The notes beneath the pieces were generated by a model. The model was not told the DNA's origin and searched no databases. It saw only the letters and a program-made list of their open reading frames with translations. From the NCBI GenBank assembly GCA_031213475.1, contig JARUPZ010000018.1, positions 6,299,680 to 6,363,679 of the forward strand: 64,000 nucleotides of DNA. Direction: 5' to 3'. Shown in pieces: positions 1 through 11,282 of this stretch. The stretch comes from Nereocystis luetkeana (lineage: Eukaryota; Sar; Phaeophyceae; Laminariales; Laminariaceae). Numbering within the stretch: the stretch's first letter is position 1; each line of letters opens with the position of its first letter. The translations under genes and the position numbers were made by a program.

Positions 1-51
1 CTACCTAGGATACAGTACTACCACCAACCTCCAGCCCACAGTAGATACGAC
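1..51. repeat. Partial monomer at left edge (last 51 bp)
   Basis: The window opens inside a monomer, at CTACCTAGGATACAG, and runs to the ...GATACGAC that precedes every undeleted monomer start. The junction carries the full GTAGATACGACGTGG, so the cut monomer is not of the 14-bp-deleted class. Confidence 0.97.
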
Positions 52-84
52 GTGGGGACACCAGCCGGATTAATTATGTGGGTA

Positions 85-99
85 TCCTCCCCCCCTCCC
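85..99. other. C-rich homopyrimidine tract (G-rich on the other strand), one per monomer
   Basis: The tract reads TCCTCCCCCCCTCCC on this strand. The complement has G-runs of 3, 7 and 2 separated by single A, a composition prone to G-quadruplex, triplex or i-motif folding. It recurs at the same place in nearly all monomers. Substituted forms occur in particular lineages: CCTCTCCCC (for example in monomers 49171, 51237, 53650, 55720, 57096, 58133), CCTTCCCCC (50204, 52270, 60550, 61926), CCTCCCTCC (60207, 61583) and CCCCCCATCAC (6886, 8920). Folding is inferred from sequence only. Confidence 0.6.
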
Positions 100-162
100 A
101 AGAGCCTTCGTTCCTTGCTACGAGTAACCGGTCTCGAAAAAAGGCGCGAAGCGAAACAAAAT

Positions 163-179
163 GTTCCCTCCCATGGAAC
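163..179. other. Short inverted repeat around CCATGG
   Basis: The arms GTTCC (163-167) and GGAAC (175-179) flank a 7-base CTCCCAT loop. The element recurs in most monomers. Some lineages change an arm or the loop, for example ATGTTGCC in monomers 45715, 46751, 48828, 50894 and 53307, and ATGATCC in 42249. No function can be assigned. Confidence 0.5.
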
Positions 180-270
180 GATCAGTCATCACTGGGAGTT
201 ACTGGGGGTCTTGGGTAACCACGAACTACAACCACGGCAGAAATTCAAGGCCGGGTCACGACATGCGGCG

Positions 271-282
271 ACCAGTACTGGT
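271..282. other. Perfect 12-bp palindrome ACCAGTACTGGT, one per monomer
   Basis: The sequence equals its own reverse complement over 12 bases. It is kept in most monomers from end to end of the array. Disruptions are rare and lineage-specific: ACTAGTACTGG in monomers 44327, 45021, 45368, 48481, 50547 and 52960; ACAAGTACTGG in 32228, 33616 and 35686; ACCATTACTGG in 28774 and 31191. Dyad symmetries are known in many centromeric satellites, but a role here is inference. Confidence 0.55.
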
Positions 283-3200
283 ACGAAGACTCGATCACGT
301 ATCTTCAAGGATCCACAACGACCATCCTCCTACTCGTGGACTAGCACCTACCTAGGATACAGTACTACCACCAACCTCCAGCCCACAGTAGATACGACGT
401 GGGGACACCAGCCGGATTAATTATGTGGGTATCCTCCCCCCCTCCCAAGAGCCTTCGTTCCTTGCTGCGAGTAACCGGTCTCGAAGGCGCGAAGCGAAAC
501 AAAATGTTCCCTCCCATGGAACCATCAGTCATCACTGGGAGTTACTGGGGGTCTTGGGTAACCACGAACTACAACCACGGCAGAAATTCAAGGCCGGGTC
601 ACGACATGCGGCGACCAGTACTGGTACGAAGACTCGACTACGTATCTTCAAGGATCCACAACGACCATCCTCCTACTCGTGGACTAGCACCTACCTAGGA
701 TACAGTACTACCACCAACCTCCAGCCCACAGTAGATACGACGTGGGGACACCAGCCGGATTAATTATGTGGGTATCCTCCCCCCCTCCCAAGAGCCTTCG
801 TTCCTTGCTACGAGTAACCGGTCTCGAAGGCGCGAGGCGAAACAAAATGTTCCCTCCCATGGAACCATCAGTCATCACTGGGAGCTACTGGGGGTCTTGG
901 GTAACCACGAACTACAACCACGGCAGAAATTCAAGGCCGGGTCACGACATGCGGCGACCAGTACTGGTACGAAGACTCGATCACGTATCTTCAAGGATCC
1001 ACAACGACCATCCTCCTACTCGTGGACTAGCACCTACCTAGGATACAGTACTACCACCAACCTCCAGCCCACAGTAGATACGACGTGGGGACACCAGCCG
1101 GATTAATTATGTGGGTATCCTCCCCCCCTCCCAAGAGCCTTCGTTCCTTGCTGCGAGTAACCGGTCTCGAAAAAATGCGCGAAGCGAAACAAAATGTTCC
1201 CTCCCATGGAACGATCAGTCATCACTGGGAGTTACTGGGGGTCTTGGGTAACCACGAACTACAACCACGGCAGAAATTCAAGGCCGGGTCACGACATGCG
1301 GCGACCAGTACTGGTACGAAGACTCGACTACGTATCTTCAAGGATCCACAACGACCATCCTCCTACTCGTGGACTAGCACCTACCTAGGATACGGTACTA
1401 CCACCAACCTCCAGCCCACAGTAGATACGACGTGGGGACACCAGCCGGATTAATTATGTGGGTATCCTCCCCCCCTCCCAAGAGCCTTCGTTCCTTGCTA
1501 CGAGTAACCGGTCTCGAAGGCGCGAAGCGAAACAAAATGTTCCCTCCCATGGAACGATCAGTCATCACTGGGAGTTACTGGGGGTCTTGGGTAACCACGA
1601 ACTACAACCACGGCAGAAATTCAAGGCCGGGTCACGACATGCGGCGACCAGTACTGGTACGAAGACTCGATCACGTATCTTCAAGGATCCACAACGACCA
1701 TCCTCCTACTCGTGGACTAGCACCTACCTAGGATACAGTACTACCACCAACCTCCAGCCCACAGTAGATACGACGTGGGGACACCAGCCGGATTAATTAT
1801 GTGGGTATCCTCCCCCCCTCCCAAGAGCCTTCGTTCCTTGCTGCGAGTAACCGGTCTCGAAGGCGCGAAGCGAAACAAAATGTTCCCTCCCATGGAACGA
1901 TCAGTCATCACTGGGAGTTACTGGGGGTATTGGGTAACCACGAACTACAACCACGGCAGAAATTCAAGGCCGGGTCACGACATGCGGCGACCAGTACTGG
2001 TACGAAAACTCGACTACGTATCTTCAAGGATCCACAACGACCATCCTCCTACTCGTGGACTAGCACCTACCTAGGATACAGTACTACCACCAACCTCCAG
2101 CCCACAGTAGATACGACGTGGGGACACCAGCCGGATTAATTATGTGGGTATCCTCCCCCCCTCCCAAGAGCCTTCGTTCCTTGCTACGAGTAACCGGTCT
2201 CGAAGGCGCGAGGCGAAACGAAATTTTCCCTCCCATGGAACCATCAGTCATCACTGGGAGCTACTGGGGGTCTTGGGTAACCACGAACTACAACCACGGC
2301 AGAAATTCAAGGCCGGGTCACGACATGCGGCGACCAGTACTGGTACGAAGACTCGATCACCTATCTTCAAGGATCCACAACGACCATCCTCCTACTCGTG
2401 GACTAGCACCTACCTAGGATACAGTACTACCACCAACCTCCAGCCCACAGTAGATACGACGTGGGGACACCAGCCGGATTAATTATGTGGGTATCCTCCC
2501 CCCCTCCCAAGAGCCTTCGTTCCTTGCTGCGAGTAACCGGTCTCGAAGGCGCGAAGCGAAACAAAATGTTCCCTCCCATGGAACGATCAGTCATCACTGG
2601 GAGTTACTGGGGGTCTTGGGTAACCACGAACTACAACCACGGCAGAAATTCAAGGCCGGGTCACGACATGCGGCGACCAGTACTGGTACGAAAACTCGAC
2701 TACGTATCTTCAAGGATCCACAACGACCATCCTCCTACTCGTGGACTAGCACCTACCTAGGATACAGTACTACCACCAACCTCCAGCCCACAGTAGATAC
2801 GACGTGGGGACACCAGCCGGATTAATTATGTGGGTATCCTCCCCCCCTCCCAAGAGCCTTCGTTCCTTGCTACGAGTAACCGGTCTCGAAGGCGCGAGGC
2901 GAAACAAAATGTTCCCTCCCATGGAACCATCAGTCATCACTGGGAGCTACTGGGGGTCTTGGGTAACCACGAACTACAACCACGGCAGAAATTCAAGGCC
3001 GGGTCACGACATGCGGCGACCAGTACTGGTACGAAGACTCGATCACGTATCTTCAAGGATCCACAACGACCATCCTCCTACTCGTGGACTAGCACCTACC
3101 TAGGATACAGTACTACCACCAACCTCCAGCCCACAGTAGATACGACGTGGGGACACCAGCCGGATTAATTATGTGGGTATCCTCCCCCCCTCCCAAGAGC

Positions 3201-4522
3201 CTTCGTTCCTTGCTGCGAGTAACCGGTCTCGAAGGCGCGAAGCGAAACAAAATGTTCCCTCCCATGGAACGATCAGTCATCACTGGGAGTTACTGGGGGT
3301 CTTGGGTAACCACGAACTACAACCACGGCAGAAATTCAAGGCCGGGTCACGACATGCGGCGACCAGTACTGGTACGAAGACTCGACTACGTATCTTCAAG
3401 GATCCACAACGACCATCCTCCTACTCGTGGACTAGCACCTACCTAGGATACAGTACTACCACCAACCTCCAGCCCACAGTAGATACGACGTGGGGACACC
3501 AGCCGGATTAATTATGTGGGTATCCTCCCCCCCTCCCAAGAGCCTTCGTTCCTTGCTACGAGTAACCGGTCTCGAAAAAAGGCGCGAAGCGAAACAAAAT
3601 GTTCCCTCCCATGGAACGATCAGTCATCACTGGGAGTTACTGGGGGTCTTGGGTAACCACGAACTACAACCACGGCAGAAATTCAAGGCCGGGTCACGAC
3701 ATGCGGCGACCAGTACTGGTACGAAGACTCGATCACGTATCTTCAAGGATCCACAACGACCATCCTCCTACTCGTGGACTAGCACCTACCTAGGATACAG
3801 TACTACCACCAACCTCCAGCCCACAGTAGATACGACGTGGGGACACCAGCCGGATTAATTATGTGGGTATCCTCCCCCCCTCCCAAGAGCCTTCGTTCCT
3901 TGCTGCGAGTAACCGGTCTCGAAGGCGCGAAGCGAAACAAAATGTTCCCTCCCATGGAACCATCAGTCATCACTGGGAGTTACTGGGGGTCTTGGGTAAC
4001 CACGAACTACAACCACGGCAGAAATTCAAGGCCGGGTCACGACATGCGGCGACCAGTACTGGTACGAAGACTCGACTACGTATCTTCAAGGATCCACAAC
4101 GACCATCCTCCTACTCGTGGACTAGCACCTACCTAGGATACAGTACTACCACCAACCTCCAGCCCACAGTAGATACGACGTGGGGACACCAGCCGGATTA
4201 ATTATGTGGGTATCCTCCCCCCCTCCCAAGAGCCTTCGTTCCTTGCTACGAGTAACCGGTCTCGAAGGCGCGAGGCGAAACAAAATGTTCCCTCCCATGG
4301 AACCATCAGTCATCACTGGGAGCTACTGGGGGTCTTGGGTAACCACGAACTACAACCACGGCAGAAATTCAAGGCCGGGTCACGACATGCGGCGACCAGT
4401 ACTGGTACGAAGACTCGATCACGTATCTTCAAGGATCCACAACGACCATCCTCCTACTCGTGGACTAGCACCTACCTAGGATACAGTACTACCACCAACC
4501 TCCAGCCCACAGTAGATACGAC

Positions 4523-5194
4523 GTGGGGACACCAGCCGGATTAATTATGTGGGTATCCTCCCCCCCTCCCAAGAGCCTTCGTTCCTTGCTACGAGTAACC
4601 GGTCTCGAAGGCGCGAAGCCAAACAAAATGTTCCCTCCCATGGAACGATCAGTCATTACTGGGAGCTACTGGGGGTCTTGGGTAACCACGAACTACAACC
4701 ACGGCAGAAATTCAAGGCCGGGTCACGACATGCGGCGACCAGTACTGGTACGAAGACTCGATCACGTATCTTCAAGGATCCACAACGACCATCCTCCTAC
4801 TCGTGGACTAGCACCTACCTAGGATACAGTACTACCACCAACCTCCAGCCCACAGGAACACCAGCCGGATTAATTATGTGGGTATCCTCCCCCCCTCCCA
4901 AGAGCCTTCGTTCCTTGCTACGAGTAACCGGTCTCGAAGGCGCGAAGCGAAACAAAATGTTCCCTCCCATGGAACGATCAGTCATCACTGGGAGTTACTG
5001 GGGGTCTTGGGTAACCACGAACTACAACCACGGCAGAAATTCAAGGCCGGGTCACGACATGCGGCGACCAGTACTGGTACGAAAACTCGATCACGTATCT
5101 TCAAGGATCCACAACGACCATCCTCCTACTCGTGGACTAGCACCTACCTAGGATACAGTACTACCACCAACCTCCAGCCCACAGTAGATACGAC
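4523..5194. repeat. 672-bp two-monomer unit (329 + 343)
   Basis: Monomers start at 4523 (329 bp) and 4852 (343 bp). The first has GCGAAGCCAAAC and TCATTACTGGGAGC and ends in the 14-bp junction deletion. The second has ACGAAAACTCGATCACG. The pair is repeated almost unchanged at 5195-5866; the visible difference is GGATTAATT here against GGATCAATT at 5211. It is the entry into the six-monomer HOR that follows. Confidence 0.9.
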
Positions 5195-7228
5195 GTGGGG
5201 ACACCAGCCGGATCAATTATGTGGGTATCCTCCCCCCCTCCCAAGAGCCTTCGTTCCTTGCTACGAGTAACCGGTCTCGAAGGCGCGAAGCCAAACAAAA
5301 TGTTCCCTCCCATGGAACGATCAGTCATTACTGGGAGCTACTGGGGGTCTTGGGTAACCACGAACTACAACCACGGCAGAAATTCAAGGCCGGGTCACGA
5401 CATGCGGCGACCAGTACTGGTACGAAGACTCGATCACGTATCTTCAAGGATCCACAACGACCATCCTCCTACTCGTGGACTAGCACCTACCTAGGATACA
5501 GTACTACCACCAACCTCCAGCCCACAGGAACACCAGCCGGATTAATTATGTGGGTATCCTCCCCCCCTCCCAAGAGCCTTCGTTCCTTGCTACGAGTAAC
5601 CGGTCTCGAAGGCGCGAAGCGAAACAAAATGTTCCCTCCCATGGAACGATCAGTCATCACTGGGAGTTACTGGGGGTCTTGGGTAACCACGAACTACAAC
5701 CACGGCAGAAATTCAAGGCCGGGTCACGACATGCGGCGACCAGTACTGGTACGAAAACTCGATCACGTATCTTCAAGGATCCACAACGACCATCCTCCTA
5801 CTCGTGGACTAGCACCTACCTAGGATACAGTACTACCACCAACCTCCAGCCCACAGTAGATACGACGTGGGGACACCAGCCGGATTAATTATGTGGGTAT
5901 CCTCCCCCCCTCCCAAGAGCCTTCGTTCCTTGCTACGAGTAACCGGTCTCGAAGGCGCGAAGCGAAACAAAATGTTCCCTCCCATGGAACGATCAGTCAT
6001 CACTGGGAGTTACTGGGGGTCTTGGGTAACCACGAACTACACCCACGGCAGAAATTCAAGGCCGGGTCACGACATGCGGCGACCAGTACTGGTACGAAGA
6101 CTCGATCACGTATCTTCAAGGATCCACAACGACCATCCTCCTACTCGTGGACTAGCACCTACCTAGGATACAGTACTACCACCAACCTCCAGCCCACAGT
6201 AGATACGACGTGGGGACACCAGCCGGATTAATTATGTGGGTATCCTCCCCCCCTCCCAAGAGCCTTCGTTCCTTGCTACGAGTAACCGGTCTCGAAAAAA
6301 GGCGCGAAGCGAAACAAAATGTTCCCTCCCATGGAACGATCAGTCATCACTGGGAGTTACTGGGGGTCTTGGGTAACCACGAACTACAACCACGGCAGAA
6401 ATTCAAGGCCGGGTCACGACATGCGGCGACCAGTACTGGTACGAAGACTCGACTACGTATCTTCAAGGATCCACAACGACCATCCTCCTACTCGTGGACT
6501 AGCACCTACCTAGGATACAGTACTACCACCAACCTCCAGCCCACAGTAGATACGACGTGGGGACACCAGCCGGATTAATTATGTGGGTATCCTCCCCCCC
6601 TCCCAAGAGCCTTCGTTCCTTGCTACGAGTAACCGGTCTCGAAGGCGCGAAGCGAAACAAAATGTTCCCTCCCATGGAACGATCAGTCATCACTGGGAGT
6701 TACTGGGGGTCTTGGGTAACCACGAACTACAACCACGGCAGAAATTCAAGGCCTGGTCACGACATGCATCGACCAGTACTGGTACGAAGACTCGATCACG
6801 TATCTTCAAGGATCCACAACGACCATCCTCCTACTCGTGGACTAGCACCTACCTAGGATACAGTACTACCACCAACCTCCAGCCCACAGGAACACCAGCC
6901 GGATTAATTATGTGGGTATCCTCCCCCCATCACAAGAGCCTTCGTTCCTTGCTACGAGTAACCGGTCTCGAAGGCGCGAAGCGAAACAAAATGTTCCCTC
7001 CCATGGAACGATCAGTCATCACTGGGAGTTACTGGGGGTCTTGGGTAACCACGAACTACAACCACGGCAGAAATTCAAGGCCGGGTCACGACATGCATCG
7101 ACCAGTACTGGTACGAAGACTCGATCACGTATCTTCAAGGATCCACAACGACCATCCTCCTGCTTGTGGACTAGCACCTACCTAGGATACAGTACTACCA
7201 CCAACCTCCAGCCCACAGTAGATACGAC
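5195..7228. repeat. HOR block 2, hexamer copy 1 (2,034 bp)
   Basis: Six monomers start at 5195 (329), 5524 (343), 5867 (343), 6210 (347), 6557 (329) and 6886 (343). Position markers are GATCAATT and CCAAAC in monomer 1, ACGAAAACTCG in 2, ACACCCACGG in 3, the six-A run in 4, GCCTGGTC and CATGCATCG plus the junction deletion in 5, and CCCCCCATCAC with CATGCATCG and TGCTTGTGG in 6. The next copy starts exactly 2,034 bp on. This copy's monomer 3 has GATCACG where later copies have GACTACG, so the copies are not simple clones. Confidence 0.93.
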
Positions 7229-9262
7229 GTGGGGACACCAGCCGGATCAATTATGTGGGTATCCTCCCCCCCTCCCAAGAGCCTTCGTTCCTTGCTACGA
7301 GTAACCGGTCTCGAAGGCGCGAAGCCAAACAAAATGTTCCCTCCCATGGAACGATCAGTCATTACTGGGAGCTACTGGGGGTCTTGGGTAACCACGAACT
7401 ACAACCACGGCAGAAATTCAAGGCCGGGTCACGACATGCGGCGACCAGTACTGGTACGAAGACTCGATCACGTATCTTCAAGGATCCACAACGACCATCC
7501 TCCTACTCGTGGACTAGCACCTACCTAGGATACAGTACTACCACCAACCTCCAGCCCACAGGAACACCAGCCGGATTAATTATGTGGGTATCCTCCCCCC
7601 CTCCCAAGAGCCTTCGTTCCTTGCTACGAGTAACCGGTCTCGAAGGCGCGAAGCGAAACAAAATGTTCCCTCCCATGGAACGATCAGTCATCACTGGGAG
7701 TTACTGGGGGTCTTGGGTAACCACGAACTACAACCACGGCAGAAATTCAAGGCCGGGTCACGACATGCGGCGACCAGTACTGGTACGAAAACTCGATCAC
7801 GTATCTTCAAGGATCCACAACGACCATCCTCCTACTCGTGGACTAGCACCTACCTAGGATACAGTACTACCACCAACATCCAGCCCACAGTAGATACGAC
7901 GTGGGGACACCAGCCGGATTAATTATGTGGGTATCCTCCCCCCCTCCCAAGAGCCTTCGTTCCTTGCTACGAGTAACCGGTCTCGAAGGCGCGAAGCGAA
8001 ACAAAATGTTCCCTCCCATGGAACGATCAGTCATCACTGGGAGCTACTGGGGGTCTTGGGTAACCACGAACTACACCCACGGCAGACATTCAAGGCCGGG
8101 TCACGACATGCGGCGACCAGTACTGGTACGAAGACTCGACTACGTATCTTCAAGGATCCACAACGACCATCCTCCTACTCGTGGACTAGCACCTACCTAG
8201 GATACAGTACTACCACCAACCTCCAGCCCACAGTAGATACGACGTGGGGACACCAGCCGGATTAATTATGTGGGTATCCTCCCCCCCTCCCAAGAGCCTT
8301 CGTTCCTTGCTACGAGTAACCGGTCTCGAAAAAAGCCGCGAAGCGAAACAAAATGTTCCCTCCCATGGAACGATCAGTCATCACTGGGAGTTACTGGGGG
8401 TCTTGGGTAACCACGAACTACAACCACGGCAGAAATTCAAGGCCGGGTCACGACATGCGGCGACCAGTACTGGTACGAAGACTCGACTACGTATCTTCAA
8501 GGATCCACAACGACCATCCTCCTACTCGTGGACTAGCACCTACCTAGGATACAGTACTACCACCAACCTCCAGCCCACAGTAGATACGACGTGGGGACAC
8601 CAGCCGGATTAATTATGTGGGTATCCTCCCCCCCTCCCAAGAGCCTTCGTTCCTTGCTACGAGTAACCGGTCTCGAAGGCGCGAAGCGAAACAAAATGTT
8701 CCCTCCCATGGAACGATCAGTCATCACTGGGAGTTACTGGGGGTCTTGGGTAACCACGAACTACAACCACGGCAGAAATTCAAGGCCTGGTCACGACATG
8801 CATCGACCAGTACTGGTACGAAGACTCGATCACGTATCTTCAAGGATCCACAACGACCATCCTCCTACTCGTGGACTAGCACCTACCTAGGATACAGTAC
8901 TACCACCAACCTCCAGCCCACAGGAACACCAGACGGATTAATTATGTGGGTATCCTCCCCCCATCACAAGAGCCTTCGTTCCTTGCTACGAGTAACCGGT
9001 CTCGAAGGCGCGAAGCGAAACAAAATGTTCCCTCCCATGGAACGATCAGTCATCACTGGGAGTTACTGGGGGTCTTGGGTAACCACGAACTACAACCACG
9101 GCAGAAATTCAAGGCCGGGTCACGACATGCATCGTCCAGTACTGGTACGAAGACTCGATCACGTATCTTCAAGGATCCACAACGACCATCCTCCTGCTCG
9201 TGGACTAGCACCTACCTAGGATACAGTACTACCACCAACCTCCAGCCCACAGTAGATACGAC
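7229..9262. repeat. HOR block 2, hexamer copy 2 (2,034 bp)
   Basis: Monomers start at 7229 (329), 7558 (343), 7901 (343), 8244 (347), 8591 (329) and 8920 (343), the same order of lengths and markers as copy 1. Differences include ACATCCAGCC near 7875 in monomer 2, CAGACATTC in monomer 3, AAAAAAGCCGCG in monomer 4, and CAGACGG and CATCGTCC in monomer 6. Confidence 0.93.
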
Positions 9263-11282
9263 GTGGGGACACCAGCCGGATCAACTATGTGGGTATCCTC
9301 CCCCCCTCCCAAGAGCCTTCGTTCCTTGCTACGAGTAACCGGTCTCGAAGGCGCGAAGCCAAACAAAATGTTCCCTCCCATGGAACGATCAGTCATTACT
9401 GGGAGCTACTGGGGGTCTTGGGTAACCACGAACTACAACCACGGCAGAAATTCAAGGCCGGGTCACGACATGCGGCGACCAGTACTGGTACGAAGACTCG
9501 ATCACGTATCTTCAAGGATCCACAACGACCATCCTCCTACTCGTGGACTAGCACCTACCTAGGATACAGTACTACCACCAACCTCCAGCCCACAGGAACA
9601 CCAGCCGGATTAATTATGTGGGTATCCTCCCCCCCTCCCAAGAGCCTTCGTTCCTTGCTACGAGTAACCGGTCTCGAAGGCGCGAAGCGAAACAAAATGT
9701 TCCCTCCCATGGAACGATCAGTCATCACTGGGAGTTACTGGGGGTCTTGGGTAACCACGAACTACAACCACGGCAGAAATTCAAGGCCGGGTCACGACAT
9801 GCGGCGACCAGTACTGGTACGAAAACTCGATCACGTATCTTCAAGGATCCACAACGACCATCCTCCTACTCGTGGACTAGCACCTACCTAGGATACAGTA
9901 CTACCACCAACCTCCAGCCCACAGTAGATACGACGTGGGGACACCAGCCGGATTAATTATGTGGGTATCCTCCCCCCCTCCCAAGAGCCTTCGTTCCTTG
10001 CTACGAGTAACCGGTCTCGAAGGCGCGAAGCGAAACAAAATGTTCCCTCCCATGGAACGATCAGTCATCACTGGGAGCTACTGGGGGTCTTGGGTAACCA
10101 CGAACTACACCCACGGCAGAAATTCAAGGCCGGGTCACGACATGCGGCGACCAGTACTGGTACGAAGACTCGACTACGTATCTTCAAGGATCCACAACGA
10201 CCATCCTCCTACTCGTGGACTAGCACCTACCTAGGATACAGTACTACCACCAACCTCCAGCCCACAGTAGATACGACGTGGGGACACCAGCCGGATTAAT
10301 TATGTGGGTATCCTCCCCCCCTCCCAAGAGCCTTCGTTCCTTGCTACGAGTAACCGGTCTCGAAAAAAGCCGCGAAGCGAAACAAAATGTTCCCTCCCAT
10401 GGAACCATCAGTCATCACTGGGAGTTACTGGGGGTCTTGGGTAACCACGAACTACAACCACGGCAGAAATTCAAGGCCGGGTCACGACATGCGGCGACCA
10501 GTACTGGTACGAAGACTCGACTACGTATCTTCAAGGATCCACAACGACCATCCTCCTACTCGTGGACTAGCACCTACCTAGGATACAGTACTACCACCAA
10601 CCTCCAGCCCACAGTAGATACGACGTGGGGACACCAGCCGGATTAATTATGTGGGTATCCTCCCCCCCTCCCAAGAGCCTTCGTTCCTTGCTACGAGTAA
10701 CCGGTCTCGAAGGCGCGAAGCGAAACAAAATGTTCCCTCCCATGGAACGATCAGTCATCACTGGGAGTTACTGGGGGTCTTGGGTAACCACGAACTACAA
10801 CCACGGCAGAAATTCAAGGCCGGGTCACGACATGCATCGACCAGTACTGGTACGAAGACTCGATCACGTATCTTCAAGGATCCACAACGACCATCCTCCT
10901 ACTCGTGGACTAGCACCTACCTAGGATACAGTACTACCACCAACCTCCAGCCCACAGGAACACCAGCCGGATTAATTATGTGGGTATCCTCCCCCCATCC
11001 CAAGAGCCTTCGTTCCTTGCTACGAGTAACCGGTCTCGAAGGCGCGAAGCGAAACAAAATGTTCCCTCCCATGGAACGATCAGTCATCACTGGGAGTTAC
11101 TGGGGGTCTTGGGTAACCACGAACTACAACCACGGCAGAAATTCAAGGCCGGGTCACGACATGCATCGACCAGTACTGGTACGAAGACTCGATCACGTAT
11201 CTTCAAGGATCCACAACGACCATCCTCCTACTCGTGGACTAGCACCTACCTAGGATACAGTACTACCACCAACCTCCAGCCC
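9263..11282. repeat. HOR block 2, hexamer copy 3, short form (2,020 bp)
   Basis: Monomers start at 9263 (329), 9592 (343), 9935 (343), 10278 (347), 10625 (329) and 10954 (329). The sixth begins with CCCCCCATCCC, related to monomer 6 of copies 1 and 2, but ends with the 14-bp junction deletion, which shortens the copy to 2,020 bp. The same order of lengths and markers returns at 15046-17065, 5,783 bp away. GGATCAACT in monomer 1 and GGAACCATC in monomer 4 mark this copy. Confidence 0.9.

Larger units (their letters stand above)
52..398. repeat. Reference 347-bp monomer with its internal landmarks
   Basis: This is the first complete monomer and serves as a map for all others. In order it holds a 15-base homopyrimidine tract (85-99), the CTACGAG/CTGCGAG marker (variable base 120), an A-run (137-142; six A here, two in the 343-bp class), GGCGCGAAGCGAAAC (143-157), a GTTCC/GGAAC inverted repeat (163-179), three G-runs (194-215), a perfect 12-bp palindrome (271-282), the GATCACG/GACTACG marker (295-296), one BamHI-type GGATCC (309-314) and a conserved 3' stretch with CCTAGG. 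Hand count gives 185 G+C of 347, with C (106) exceeding G (79) on this strand, and 22 CpG. I found no convincing similarity between its two halves, so it does not look like a dimer of a ~172-bp ancestor. Confidence 0.95.
52..4522. repeat. HOR block 1: alternating A/B dimers, 13 monomers
   Basis: Monomers start at 52, 399, 742, 1085, 1432, 1775, 2118, 2461, 2804, 3147, 3490, 3837 and 4180. They alternate strictly. A types (52, 742, 1432, 2118, 2804, 3490, 4180) have CTACGAG plus GATCACG; B types (399, 1085, 1775, 2461, 3147, 3837) have CTGCGAG plus GACTACG. The dimer period is 686 or 690 bp depending on the four-A run, which is present in 52, 1085 and 3490. A longer relation overlies this: monomers 52, 399 and 742 match 3490, 3837 and 4180 at a distance of 3,438 bp (ten monomers). 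Monomer 1085 carries AAAAAATGCGCG and GATACGGTAC; 2118 carries AACGAAATTTTCC. The alternation ends at 4523, where two A-like monomers follow each other. Confidence 0.93.

Noticed and set aside
108-125. Possible CENP-B box around CTTCGTTCCTTGCTACG
   Set aside because: Only the TTCG core fits. The central A and the CGGG half of the mammalian consensus are absent, and the reverse strand gives no better match.
128-160. Pol III promoter boxes or an interferon-type GAAGCGAAAC element
   Set aside because: GGTCTCGAA does not match the tRNA B box well and no cloverleaf forms around it. The GAAGCGAAAC resemblance is short and without context.
52-398. Monomer as a dimer of a ~172-bp nucleosome-sized ancestor
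   Set aside because: The length fits two nucleosomes, but the two halves share only short matches such as TAACCACGAACTAC with TACTACCACCAAC, which I cannot distinguish from chance.
4549-5151. 200-codon open frames across the 329-bp junctions
   Set aside because: They arise because the 14-bp deletion shifts the frame past the usual TAA and joins two frames of adjacent monomers. They are repeated wherever the deletion occurs and have no other gene-like feature.
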